This document shows positions 33,236 to 41,060 of a stretch of 64,000 nucleotides of DNA, in pieces. Numbering within the stretch: position 1 is the first letter of the stretch; every line of letters starts with the position of its first letter. The position numbers and the translations under genes were made by a program. The notes beneath the pieces are model-generated. The model worked only from the letters and a program-made list of their open reading frames with translations, searched no databases and was not told where the DNA came from. Source of the DNA: Actinomycetospora chiangmaiensis DSM 45062 (GTDB lineage Bacteria > Actinomycetota > Actinomycetes > Mycobacteriales > Pseudonocardiaceae); contig NZ_KB903221.1 in the NCBI RefSeq assembly GCF_000379625.1, positions 94,127 through 158,126 on the forward strand. The letters are read 5' to 3'.

Positions 33236-34093
33236 GTGCCCGACCTCGGTTACGCCGCCGCCCTGCTCGGCGGGGTCCTCGCCCTGCTCAGCCCGTGCAG
33301 CGCGCTGCTGCTCCCCTCGTTCTTCGCCTACGCGTTCAGCGGCCGCACCGAACTCGTGGCGCGCACCGGGGTGTTCCTACTCGGACTCGCGGCGGTGCTG
33401 GTACCCCTCGGAGCCGGGTCGGGGGCGCTCGCGGGCGTGCTCACGCAGTACCGCTCCGTCGTGGTGACGGTGGCCGGGGCGGTGATCATCGCGCTCGGCG
33501 TCGTGCAGCTCCTCGGTGGCGGCTGGGCGTTCGGCGCGGCCGCGCGGTTCCAGTCGCGGATGGCCCGCCGCGGCACGTGGCTCGCCACGCTCGGGCTCGG
33601 TGCCGCGTACGGACTCGCCGGCTTCTGCTCGGGGCCGATCCTCGGGGCGGTCCTCACCGTCGCGGCGGCGAGCGGTCAGGCGGTCCGCGGCGCGGCGCTG
33701 CTCGCGGTGTACGCCGTCGGGATGGCCCTGCCGCTGTTCGTGCTCGCCCTGCTCTGGCAGCGGTTCGACCTGGGCCGGCGCCGTTGGCTGCGCGGTCGGG
33801 AGTTCTCGGTGGGCCGGCTGCGCCTGCACACGACGTCGGTGGTCTCCGGCCTGCTCTTCATCGTGATCGGCGTGTTGTTCATCGTCTACGACGGCACGGC
33901 CGGACTCCTCGGCGCCGACCCGGCGAGGTCGGCCGCCGCGGAGAACGGCGCGGTGACCCTGGGCGACGCGGTGCCCGACCTGGTGGTGCTCGGGGTGATC
34001 GCGGCGGTGACGGTCGGCGTGGTGCTCTGGCGGGTGCTCCGGGTTCCCGACGGCGGGTCGAGCGCCCGGGAGGAGAAGGTGCTTCGCTCGTGA
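33236..34093 (+). CDS. CcdA/DsbD-type cytochrome c biogenesis transmembrane protein
   Basis: 285 residues with six or more membrane helices. The two redox-active Cys lie in LSPCSALLLPSFF (Cys21, helix 1) and AGFCSGPILGAV (helix 4), the pseudo-symmetric pair that carries electrons across the membrane in CcdA/DsbD. A C-terminal extra helix (LGVIAAVTVGVVLWRVL) follows an acidic loop. Coupled to the DsbA-like gene. It likely passes reducing equivalents from cytoplasmic thioredoxin to the extracytoplasmic partner. The 3' end of the coding sequence forms one arm of a large hairpin. Confidence 0.92.
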   Translation: MPDLGYAAALLGGVLALLSPCSALLLPSFFAYAFSGRTELVARTGVFLLGLAAVLVPLGAGSGALAGVLTQYRSVVVTVAGAVIIALGVVQLLGGGWAFGAAARFQSRMARRGTWLATLGLGAAYGLAGFCSGPILGAVLTVAAASGQAVRGAALLAVYAVGMALPLFVLALLWQRFDLGRRRWLRGREFSVGRLRLHTTSVVSGLLFIVIGVLFIVYDGTAGLLGADPARSAAAENGAVTLGDAVPDLVVLGVIAAVTVGVVLWRVLRVPDGGSSAREEKVLRS

Positions 34094-34135
34094 GCAGAGG
34101 GGCTATAGGCCCACTTTCTGCTCACCCGAGCGAAG
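34082..34135. terminator. long bidirectional hairpin spanning two convergent stop codons
   Basis: CTTCGCTCG-TGAGCAGA (34082-34098) pairs with TCTGCTCA-cc-CGAGCGAAG (34117-34135), interrupted only by a two-base bulge, around a GGGCTATAGGCCC-like core. The stem contains the last codons and stop of the CcdA gene and the last codons and stop of the FAD monooxygenase gene. Confidence 0.75.
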
Positions 34136-35317
34136 CTCACCTGGGTAGTCCGGCAACTCCACCTTGTCCGCCGGCGGGCTGAAGACACGGTCGGCGAGCC
34201 CGGTCCAGCGCTGCAGCGTGGCCACCGTGCGGAGCACGGAGCGCTGGGCGAACAGGGCGGCGCGCGAGCCCGGGTTGAGGGCCCGGATCATCGTCGGGTT
34301 CACGTTCTGCGCCTCCGTGACGAACGGGCGCATGACCTCCTCGTAGCGCTCGAGCGCGACCCGGTGGTCGGCGGTCCGCTCCAGCTCCCCGGCCAGGACG
34401 TGGGCCCCGGTCAGCGCGAGCGTGGTGCCGGTGCCGAACGGTCCGGTGGCCCAGGCGGCGTCGCCGAGCAGCGCCCGTCGTCCCGAACTCCAGCGGTCGA
34501 GCTTCACCTGGGCGACGGCGTCGACGTACATCGGCGCGTCGTCGAGCGCGGCGAGGACGCGCGGCGCCTCCCAGCCGACGTCGGCGAAGGTCCTCCGCAG
34601 GATCATGACCTGGTCGTCGCGGTCGAGCTGCTCGAGGCCCCGCACGTCGGTGAGGAAGGTCAGCATCGCGCGGGTGCTGCCCACGTTGTCCGGGCGCAGG
34701 CTGACGCCGCGGGTGCGCGTGGTGTGCATCCAGCGCCACCAGCGGTCGTCGTCGGGGGTCCGCGGGATCGTGATGTTGGCGACGACGAGGCCCAGCTCGG
34801 AGAGCTCGGCGTCGGGCACGACGAGGGATCGCGTCCGGGATCGGGTGCCCTCGGCGACGACGACGAGGTCGGCCTCGATCCGCTCCCCGCTCGCCAGCGT
34901 GGCGGTGACGTGGTCGTCGGCGTCCTCGAGGTCGGCGATCTGCTCCCCGAACCGGTAGTCGGTGTCGTCGACGGTGCGCTCGAAGAGGATGCGGGCCAGC
35001 TCGCCGCGCAGGATCTCGAGCTCCGCGGTGGGCCCGTGGAGGTCGTCCTCGCCCGCCGGGAACTCCCCGACCGTCCCGCCGCGGTCGTCGACGAACCGCG
35101 TACCCACCTCCGTCGTGCTCGTCGCGAGCGCCTCGGCCTCCAGGCCCATCCGGCGCAGGACCACCCGCCCCGCCCCGCGGACGTCGATGTTCTGCCCCTC
35201 GTCACGCAGCCGCGGATGGCGCTCGACGATCGTGGTGCGCCAGCCCCGCGCGGTGAGTTCGTGCGCGAGGGCGGGACCGCCGATGCTCGCGCCGGAGATG
35301 AGTGCGTGGCGTGTCAT
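34103..35317 (-). CDS. FAD-dependent monooxygenase (PHBH fold, TetX-like)
   Basis: 404 residues. GxGxxG FAD motif as ISGASIGGPALAHELTARGW followed by an acidic end of strand 2 (VERHP), the internal DG motif as VVAEGTRSRTR, and the second FAD motif ALLGDAAWATGPFGTGTTLAL. Overall closest in type to TetX/aromatic hydroxylases that inactivate tetracycline, rifampicin or related aromatic drugs; substrate cannot be told. Divergent from a MarR regulator with a small palindrome between, arguing for induction by the substrate. Confidence 0.92.
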   Translation of the reverse strand: MTRHALISGASIGGPALAHELTARGWRTTIVERHPRLRDEGQNIDVRGAGRVVLRRMGLEAEALATSTTEVGTRFVDDRGGTVGEFPAGEDDLHGPTAELEILRGELARILFERTVDDTDYRFGEQIADLEDADDHVTATLASGERIEADLVVVAEGTRSRTRSLVVPDAELSELGLVVANITIPRTPDDDRWWRWMHTTRTRGVSLRPDNVGSTRAMLTFLTDVRGLEQLDRDDQVMILRRTFADVGWEAPRVLAALDDAPMYVDAVAQVKLDRWSSGRRALLGDAAWATGPFGTGTTLALTGAHVLAGELERTADHRVALERYEEVMRPFVTEAQNVNPTMIRALNPGSRAALFAQRSVLRTVATLQRWTGLADRVFSPPADKVELPDYPGELRSGEQKVGL

Positions 35318-35337
35318 GCCGTCCGGATACCCTGTCG

Positions 35338-35350
35338 CTAGATTCTCTAA
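35338..35350. promoter_or_regulatory. MarR-type operator candidate
   Basis: On the minus strand TTAGA gaa TCTAG: a 13-base imperfect palindrome in the 61-base gap between the MarR and monooxygenase starts. It is AT-rich for this genome, as MarR sites often are. Confidence 0.45.
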
Positions 35351-35378
35351 CTACCAGGGACGTGAGAGAGTTCGCGAG

Positions 35379-35834
35379 GTGGACCCGGAGGCCGAGATCG
35401 CACACTTCGACGCGACCACCTTCGCGGTGCGCGACCTGATCGGCGCCTCGCAGGACCTCGTCGTCCGCATGGCGAAGGAGATGCGGATGAACGTCACCGA
35501 CATGACGGCGATCCACCTGCTCGGCGAGCACGGCCCCATGGGCGCGGCCGAGCTCGCCGAACGGCTCGGCATCCGGTCGGCGTCCGCCACCGTGCTGGTC
35601 GACCGGCTCGAGGCCGCCGGGCACGTCGAGCGGACCCCGCACCCCACCGACCGCCGCCGCGTCACGCTCGCCGCCACGACCGACGCCCAGGCCCACGCCC
35701 TGCGCGTCTGGCTCCCCGGCCTGCGGCTGATCGACGAGGTCGGGCGGTCGCTCTCCCCGGACGAGGCCGTCGTCGTCCGGGCCTTCCTCGAGCGGCTCAC
35801 CGCGGCGATGGACCGGGCGGGCCGCCCCGCCTGA
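35379..35834 (+). CDS. MarR-family transcriptional regulator
   Basis: 151 residues. The winged helix includes MNVTDMTAIHLLGEHGPMGAAELAERLGIRSASATVLVDRLEAAGHVERTPHPTDRRRVTLAAT, whose DRR wing motif is diagnostic (here residues ~45-110). Flanking helices form the dimer. Start GTG 35379 with GAGAGAG upstream. Probably represses the divergent FAD monooxygenase and itself. Confidence 0.92.
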   Translation: MDPEAEIAHFDATTFAVRDLIGASQDLVVRMAKEMRMNVTDMTAIHLLGEHGPMGAAELAERLGIRSASATVLVDRLEAAGHVERTPHPTDRRRVTLAATTDAQAHALRVWLPGLRLIDEVGRSLSPDEAVVVRAFLERLTAAMDRAGRPA

Positions 35835-36695
35835 TCACGACGACGGGTGCAGCTCCTCGGGAGGGACGGAGCGGGGCTCGACCATCGACTGCGTGCCGAT
35901 GACCCGCAGGAGGTCGAGCTTCTCGCGGGCGTCGGTGCCCTCGGTCGGGAAGTACACGAGCAGCACGCGGTCGGCCTCCGGGGTCAGGAGGACCTCGCAG
36001 GTCAGGTGCACCAGCCCCACCTCGGGGTGCGCGAACCGCTTCCGCCCGACCCGCCGCACCCCCACCTCGTGGCGCCCCCACAGCTCCCGGAACTCCGCGC
36101 TGCGGGCGAGCAGGTCGTCGACCAGCTCCGCCACGTCCGCGTCCCCGGCCCGGCGGGCGGCGGTGGCCCGCAGGTCGCGGACGTGCGCCGCGGACAGGGC
36201 GGCCCGGTCCTCCTCGGGGGTGATCGCCCGCAGCGTGGAGTCGGTGAACCAGGCCCGCACCGGGTTCACCGGGCTCGTCCCGAACAACGTGACGGCCAGG
36301 GGGTTCTGCCACAGCACGTCGTGCAGGTCGGTGTGGATACGGGCCGGCACGTCGGTGAGGTGGTCGACGAGCGCGAGCAGTCCCGGCGACACGTGCCGGC
36401 CGGCCCGCCGGACCGGCGGCGTGAGACCCGCGAGGTGGAAGAGGTGGTCGCGCTCGTCGAGGTCGCACCGCAGCGCCCGCGCCAGGCTCGCGACGACGGG
36501 TTCGCTCGGGTGCGGCCCGCGCGCCTGCTCGAGGCGGGCGTAGTAGTCCACCGACAGCCCCGCGAGCTGCGCGACCTCCTCGCGACGCAGCCCGGGCGTC
36601 CGACGCCGGACCCCCGGCGCGAGCCCGACGTCCGCGGGCCGCACCAGCTCCCGTCGTCGCCGGAGGAAGTCCCCGAGGCCGTCGCGGTCGATCAC
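35835..36695 (-). CDS. XRE-family regulator with MmyB-like ligand-binding domain
   Basis: 286 residues. N-terminal HTH_XRE: GDFLRRRRELVRPADVG, TPGLRREEVAQLAGLSVDYYARLEQARGP. The remainder is the MmyB-like PAS-related domain with the usual LVDHLTDVPARIHTDLHDVLWQNPLA and the long C-terminal strand set (RFAHPEVGLVHLTCEVLL). In Streptomyces and relatives this family sits divergently next to an oxidoreductase gene it controls. Here an aldo-keto reductase is divergent and a 35-bp palindrome lies between. GTG 36695 is inferred from the fold start. Confidence 0.9.
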   Translation of the reverse strand: MIDRDGLGDFLRRRRELVRPADVGLAPGVRRRTPGLRREEVAQLAGLSVDYYARLEQARGPHPSEPVVASLARALRCDLDERDHLFHLAGLTPPVRRAGRHVSPGLLALVDHLTDVPARIHTDLHDVLWQNPLAVTLFGTSPVNPVRAWFTDSTLRAITPEEDRAALSAAHVRDLRATAARRAGDADVAELVDDLLARSAEFRELWGRHEVGVRRVGRKRFAHPEVGLVHLTCEVLLTPEADRVLLVYFPTEGTDAREKLDLLRVIGTQSMVEPRSVPPEELHPSS

Positions 36696-36721
36696 GCCCC
36701 GATCATCGCCCGGTCGCACCG

Positions 36722-36756
36722 GGCCCAGCCAGGGTCCACCGGTCCCTGGTTGGGCC
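36722..36756. promoter_or_regulatory. long palindromic operator of the XRE/MmyB-type regulator
   Basis: GGCCCAGCCAGGG and CCCTGGTTGGGCC, 13-bp arms with one mismatch, separated by nine bases (TCCACCGGT). It sits between the XRE gene and the aldo-keto reductase gene, the expected site for this regulator type. Confidence 0.7.
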
Positions 36757-36797
36757 GGGCCTGCCGCGGGGCGCCCGGGCGGCGCAGGGTGGAGCCC

Positions 36798-37769
36798 ATG
36801 CAGCACCGACAGCTCGGCAGCACCGGTCCCGTCGTCACCTCCCCCGCCCTCGGATGCATGGGCCTGTCCGGCGTCTACGGCGCCGTCGACGAGGACGAGG
36901 GGGTCCGCGTGATCCACGCCTACCTCGACGCCGGCGGCACCCTCCTCGACACCGGCGACTTCTACGGCTCCGGCCACAACGAGATGCTCATCCGCCGCGC
37001 GCTCGCCGACCGGTCCCGCGACGACGTCGTCCTCTCGGTCAAGTTCGGGGCGCTGCGGGGTCCCGACGGCGGGATCGGCGGGGTCGACGCGCGGCCTGCG
37101 GCCCTGCGCAACTTCCTCACCTACTCCCTGCAGCGGCTCGGCGTCGACCACGTCGACGTCTACCGCCCCGCCCGGCTCGACCCCCAGGTGCCGATCGAGG
37201 ACACGGTCGGCGCCATCGCCGAGCTCGTCGAGCAGGGGTACGTGCGCCACGTCGGGTTGAGCGAGGTGTCGGCCGCGACGGTCCGCCGCGCGGCGGCCGT
37301 GACGCCGGTCTGCGACCTGCAGATCGAGTACTCCGTGCTCAGCCGCGAGATCGAGGCGGGGATCCTGCCCGCCTGCCGCGAGCTCGGCGTCGGGATCACC
37401 GCCTACGGCGTGCTGGGCCGCGGGCTCATCGGCGGCAGCGGGGCGGTGACCGGTGGCCGGGCCATGACCCCGCGCTGGCAGGGCGAGCACCGCGAGCACA
37501 ACCAGGCGCTCGTCGCGCGCCTCCACGAGCTGGCCGCGGCGAAGGGCGTCACGGTGGCGCAGCTGGCGATCGGCTGGGTGAGCGCGCAGGGCGAGGACGT
37601 CGTGCCGGTGATCGGGGCACGACGGGTCGACCAGGTGACGTCGTCGCTGGTGGACGTCGAGCTCACCGCGGACGACCTCGCCCGGATCGACGAGCTCGTC
37701 CCGCCCGGCTCCGTGTCCGGCGACCGCTACCCCGCCGCGGCGATGGCGCAGCTCGACAGCGAGCGGTGA
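36798..37769 (+). CDS. aldo/keto reductase with substituted catalytic His
   Basis: 323-residue AKR barrel. Catalytic Asp and Tyr are in LLDTGDFYGSGHNE, Lys in LSVKFG. The position of the His normally found in YxxHRxD is Ala: VYRPARLDPQVPIEDT; this YRPARLDP variant is known in a group of bacterial AKRs. NADP-binding C-terminal segment GARRVDQVTSSL. Divergent XRE regulator; followed after 13 bases by an F420-type oxidoreductase gene, which may be co-transcribed. Confidence 0.92.
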   Translation: MQHRQLGSTGPVVTSPALGCMGLSGVYGAVDEDEGVRVIHAYLDAGGTLLDTGDFYGSGHNEMLIRRALADRSRDDVVLSVKFGALRGPDGGIGGVDARPAALRNFLTYSLQRLGVDHVDVYRPARLDPQVPIEDTVGAIAELVEQGYVRHVGLSEVSAATVRRAAAVTPVCDLQIEYSVLSREIEAGILPACRELGVGITAYGVLGRGLIGGSGAVTGGRAMTPRWQGEHREHNQALVARLHELAAAKGVTVAQLAIGWVSAQGEDVVPVIGARRVDQVTSSLVDVELTADDLARIDELVPPGSVSGDRYPAAAMAQLDSER

Positions 37770-37782
37770 GAGGATCACGCCC

Positions 37783-38652
37783 GTGACTCAGGGCCTGCGG
37801 TTCGGATGGCTGTCCCCCGTGATCGGCAACCGGTGGAGCGACCACGTGCCGATCGCCGCGTACCAGGACACGGAGATCCTGCCAACGGCGTTGCCGCACT
37901 TCGACTCGCTGTGGATCGCCGACCACTTCTACGGTTTCGACGAGAAGACCGACCCGTTCCTCGAGGCGTGGACCACGCTGACGTGGCTCGCGGCGCGCCA
38001 CGAGTCCGTGGAGCTGTGCCACCACGTGCTCGGCGTCGGTTACCGGCACCCGCCCCTGCTGGCGAAGATGGCGGCGACGCTGCAGCACCTCTCCGGCGGG
38101 CGGTTCGTGCTCGGCATCGGCGCGGGCTGGCGGGAGAAGGAGTACGAGGCGTACGGCTACGACTTCCCGAAGCCGTCGGTGCGGTTCGCGCAGCTCGCGG
38201 AGACCATCGAGATCTGCCGGCGGATGTGGACCGAGGAGTACCCGTCGTACTCCGGTCGGTTCACGACGATCACCGAGGCCTCCGCTCCCCCGCTCACCGA
38301 TCCGCCACCGCGGGTGTGCATCGGCGCGGCGGGCGAGAAGGTCGGGCTCCCGATGGTCGGTCGGCTCGCCGACTCCTGGAACGGGCCCGCCGGCGACGGC
38401 TTCACCCGCCGTCGGGACATCGTGCGCAACGCGGCCGAGCAGGCCGGGCGCGACCCCGACGCCATCGAGGTGACGGTGACGCTCGAGCGCCCGCTGCCGG
38501 AGAACGACGAGGACTCGGCGAAGCTCGTCGAGGAGCTCGCCGGCCACCGGGACCTCGGGGTCGACCACGTCGTCATGGACTTCGGGCACCCGCGCTCCAC
38601 CGAGCCGGTGCTGCGCTTCGCGGAGCAGGTCATCGCGCCGCTGCGGGGCTGA
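37783..38652 (+). CDS. LLM-class (luciferase-like, probably F420-dependent) oxidoreductase
   Basis: 289-residue bacterial luciferase-like TIM barrel: FDSLWIADHFYGF, WTTLTWLAARHESVELCHHVLGVGYRHPPLLAKMAATLQHLSGGRFVLGIGAGWREKEYEAYGYDFP (spread over residues ~40-130), and PPPRVCIGAAGEKVGLPMVGRLADSWNG. In actinobacteria this subgroup normally uses F420, but FMN cannot be excluded from sequence. The coding sequence ends in the first base pair of a 74-base hairpin. Confidence 0.88.
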   Translation: MTQGLRFGWLSPVIGNRWSDHVPIAAYQDTEILPTALPHFDSLWIADHFYGFDEKTDPFLEAWTTLTWLAARHESVELCHHVLGVGYRHPPLLAKMAATLQHLSGGRFVLGIGAGWREKEYEAYGYDFPKPSVRFAQLAETIEICRRMWTEEYPSYSGRFTTITEASAPPLTDPPPRVCIGAAGEKVGLPMVGRLADSWNGPAGDGFTRRRDIVRNAAEQAGRDPDAIEVTVTLERPLPENDEDSAKLVEELAGHRDLGVDHVVMDFGHPRSTEPVLRFAEQVIAPLRG

Positions 38653-38725
38653 GGTGGCCTCCGGCCCTGTGAGTACTTTTCCGTGCCAGGGCACGGATGA
38701 GTACTCACAGGGCCGGAGGCCACCT
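38652..38725. terminator. 74-base near-perfect palindrome between convergent genes
   Basis: Outer arms of 26 bases (38652-38677 and 38700-38725) are perfectly complementary. They enclose a two-base internal mismatch and an 8-bp inner stem TCCGTGCC / GGCACGGA with a two-base loop. The stem contains GAGTACT/AGTACTC, and the stop regions of both convergent genes touch its ends. It is far longer than a normal intrinsic terminator and may be a mobile palindromic element acting as a bidirectional terminator. Confidence 0.8.
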
Positions 38726-39485
38726 AGCGGAGGAGGAGCTGCACCAGCGCCGCGAGCCCGACCACGACGATGACGCCGCGCAGCACGATCGGCGGGAGTC
38801 GGCGACCGATCAGCGCGCCGATCAGACCCCCGACGATCGAGCCGCCCGCGATCAGCCCGACCACCGGCCAGGACACCGGGGCGACCAACGCGAACACGAT
38901 CCCGGACACCAGGTTCGCGATGGCGGCCAGGATGTTCTTGACGGCGTTGTGGCGCTGCAGGTCGTCGTCGATCAGGATGCCGAGCACCCCGAGCAGGAGC
39001 ACGCCCTGCGCGGCACCGAAGTAGCCGCCGTAGAGCCCGGTGCCGAACACCGACGCCACGAGCCCGGGCCGGACCGCCGTGCGCGGCTCGCCGGACGGGC
39101 GCCGCGCCGCGATCCGGCGCGCCACCGCGGGCTGGACCACCACGAGCACGACGGCCAGCGCGACCAGCACCGGCACGACGGCGTCGAACACCGACGACGG
39201 CAGGGCGAACAGGAGCAGCGCGCCGGCGAGGCCGCCGAGGGCGGTGGGGATCGCGAGCCGGAGGGTCCGGCCCGCCAGGCCGCGCAGTTCCCGGCGGTAC
39301 CCGATGGCCCCGGTCACCGAGCCCGGCACGAGACCGAGACCGTTCGACACGTTCGCCGTGAGCGGCGGGAACCCGAGCGCCAGCAGCACCGGGAAGGTGA
39401 CGAGCGTGCCGGAGCCGACGATCGTGTTGATCATGCCGGCCCACACGCCCGCGACCGCGATGATCGCCGCTTCGCCGAGGGTCAC
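38724..39485 (-). CDS. TauE/SafE-family sulfite/organosulfonate exporter
   Basis: 253-residue, about eight-helix membrane protein. Both halves carry the family repeat: VGSGTLVTFPVLLALGFPPLTANVSNGLGLVPGS and FGAAQGVLLLGVLGILIDDDLQRHNAVKNILAAIANL. TauE/SafE proteins export sulfite, sulfoacetate or related anions. GTG 39485 places the first helix at the N-terminus as in homologues; an ATG at 39560 would add 25 polar residues. The stop overlaps the large hairpin. Confidence 0.9.
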   Translation of the reverse strand: MTLGEAAIIAVAGVWAGMINTIVGSGTLVTFPVLLALGFPPLTANVSNGLGLVPGSVTGAIGYRRELRGLAGRTLRLAIPTALGGLAGALLLFALPSSVFDAVVPVLVALAVVLVVVQPAVARRIAARRPSGEPRTAVRPGLVASVFGTGLYGGYFGAAQGVLLLGVLGILIDDDLQRHNAVKNILAAIANLVSGIVFALVAPVSWPVVGLIAGGSIVGGLIGALIGRRLPPIVLRGVIVVVGLAALVQLLLR

Positions 39486-39596
39486 GTGCGGATGGTCGTC
39501 CTCCCCGGCGCCCGCGGCCAGACGAGTGGCCGGTGACGAACGTCCCGCTCCCGACGACATGGGGCGATCATCGAACTGGTGTGCGAACGTAGGTGG

Positions 39597-39917
39597 GTGG
39601 CCCGCACGCCGAACCCCCGCCTCCGCGCCGCCCTCGCACGCCAGGCCGAACGCACCCGTCGCGCCGCGGAGGCGCTGCGGGAGGGCGACGAGCTCGACGA
39701 GGACGCCCGTCGACGGATCATCGAGATGCTCGCGGTGTGCGGGCGGCCCGAGATCTACGAGGCCCTGAACGTCCACGTCCAGGACCGGGTCGGCAGCCTG
39801 ACCGACGCCATCCTGCGCGCCCGCTCCCCGCTCGACGCGCACGTCCGGAGCGCTGCCGCGGAAGCGAGCGTCACGGACGGGCGCATGCACCCCGGGTCCG
39901 TCGTCGGGCCGCCGTGA
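39597..39917 (+). CDS. small helical hypothetical protein
   Basis: 106 residues, mostly helical and charged (LRAALARQAERTRRAAEALREGDELDEDARRRIIEMLAVCG, then YEALNVHVQDRVGSLTDAILRAR). No family identified. It is divergent from the TauE gene. The GTG at 39597 has GTAGGTGG immediately before; one at 39579 is possible. It resembles small regulatory or antitoxin-like proteins only in size, which is not enough for a call. Confidence 0.55.
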   Translation: MARTPNPRLRAALARQAERTRRAAEALREGDELDEDARRRIIEMLAVCGRPEIYEALNVHVQDRVGSLTDAILRARSPLDAHVRSAAAEASVTDGRMHPGSVVGPP

Positions 39918-39948
39918 GCTGTGCCACGATGCGCTCGGGGGGATCTTG

Positions 39949-40782
39949 GTGCAGCTCGACGCGATCGACGTGATGGCAGCGGACGGACGGCGACTGGCCG
40001 CCCGGCTGTCGGTGTCCCACGGGTCGGGCTCCGGCACGGTGTTCTGGCACCACGGCACGCTGCGCGACGGGACTCCGCCCCGTCCGTTCGTCACCGCCGC
40101 GCACCGTCTCGGCCTGCGGTGGATCAGCGTCGCCCGGCCCGGCCACGGCCGGTCCTCGCCACGCCCCGGGCGCTCGGTCGCCGCCGTCGCCCGCGACGTC
40201 GCCGCCGTTGCGGACCACCTCGGGGTCGACCGCTTCGCCGTCGTCGGGCACTCCGCCGGCGCGGCGCACGCGCTGGCGTGCGCCGCACTGCTCCCGGGGC
40301 GGGTGCCCGTTGCCGTCGCCATCGGTGCCTACGCACCCCGGGACGTGGCCGGCCTCGACTGGTACGCCCACCTCGATCCGGCCGCGACCCTGGCCCTGCG
40401 GGCGGCCGAGCAGGGCCGGGAGCACAAGCTGGCCTTCGAACGCGAGCACCCGGATCTGCGCTGGCTGCTGCCCGACGTCGACGTCGAGGCCCTGGAGCAG
40501 GGCTGGTTCATCGACGAGGACACCACGGGCGATGCCCGGGCGGTCGCCCGCACCGACGACCACGTCGCCCTGGTCTCGCCCTGGGGCTTCGACCCCGCGG
40601 ACGTCGGTTGCCCGGCGCTGCTGGTCCACGGCGAGGGCGACACCTTCGTCCCCGCCACGCACGCCCGCGCGCTCGGCGCCACGATGCCGCAGGCGGAGAA
40701 GTGGGTCTCCCCCGTCGACGGGCACTTCTCGATCCTGCGGCGCTGTGACGCCGCCCTCGAATGGGTACGTCGACGACTCTGA
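39949..40782 (+). CDS. alpha/beta hydrolase (serine nucleophile)
   Basis: 277 residues. Oxyanion-hole motif HHGTLRDG, strand-4 RPGHGRSSP, nucleophile elbow GHSAGA, acid in LLVHGEGDTFVP and His in VDGHFSILRR: a complete Ser-His-Asp triad. Cap helices lie at residues ~145-205. Function could be esterase, lactonase or C-C hydrolase. Start is TTG 39946 or GTG 39949, both close behind GGGGGGA. It stands alone. Confidence 0.88.
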   Translation: MQLDAIDVMAADGRRLAARLSVSHGSGSGTVFWHHGTLRDGTPPRPFVTAAHRLGLRWISVARPGHGRSSPRPGRSVAAVARDVAAVADHLGVDRFAVVGHSAGAAHALACAALLPGRVPVAVAIGAYAPRDVAGLDWYAHLDPAATLALRAAEQGREHKLAFEREHPDLRWLLPDVDVEALEQGWFIDEDTTGDARAVARTDDHVALVSPWGFDPADVGCPALLVHGEGDTFVPATHARALGATMPQAEKWVSPVDGHFSILRRCDAALEWVRRRL

Positions 40783-40898
40783 CCTGCGGGAACGCTTCTG
40801 GTCCACACCTCTTTGTCACGGCGGGGTAACGCCGACGGGGGTGGTGGCGATAGTCCCCGAGTGCCCCTTGCCCGACGTCGACCCCGACGGGAGGCCCG

Positions 40899-41060
40899 AT
40901 GAACGTCCCGACACCGCAGCCACCAGGAAGTCCGGAGGCCCTGGACCAGGGCTGCCAGTGCTCGTTCCTGCTGAACGACCCCGAGCAACCGACCCAGTTC
41001 GTCAACCCGCTGTGTCCGCTGCACGGCGCACAGCACGAAGGGCGGGCGAACGCCTCATGA
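40899..41060 (+). CDS. 53-residue mini-protein with CxC...CxxH metal-site pattern
   Basis: Small protein encoded just before and overlapping (ATGA) a TetR gene. Sequence features: Pro-rich start, GCQCSFLLNDPEQPTQFVNPLCPLHG, that is Cys19-x-Cys21 and Cys39-x2-His42, consistent with a single zinc-ribbon-like site. Similar tiny CxC/CxxH proteins are common but uncharacterised in actinobacteria. Good GGGAGG Shine-Dalgarno seven bases upstream. Translational coupling to the TetR gene suggests a related role. Confidence 0.72.
   Translation: MNVPTPQPPGSPEALDQGCQCSFLLNDPEQPTQFVNPLCPLHGAQHEGRANAS

Noticed and set aside
40811..40854. TTGTCA and GATAGT as a promoter for the mini-protein/TetR unit
   Set aside because: Spacing of about 30 bases between the boxes is too large for a standard sigma-70-type promoter.
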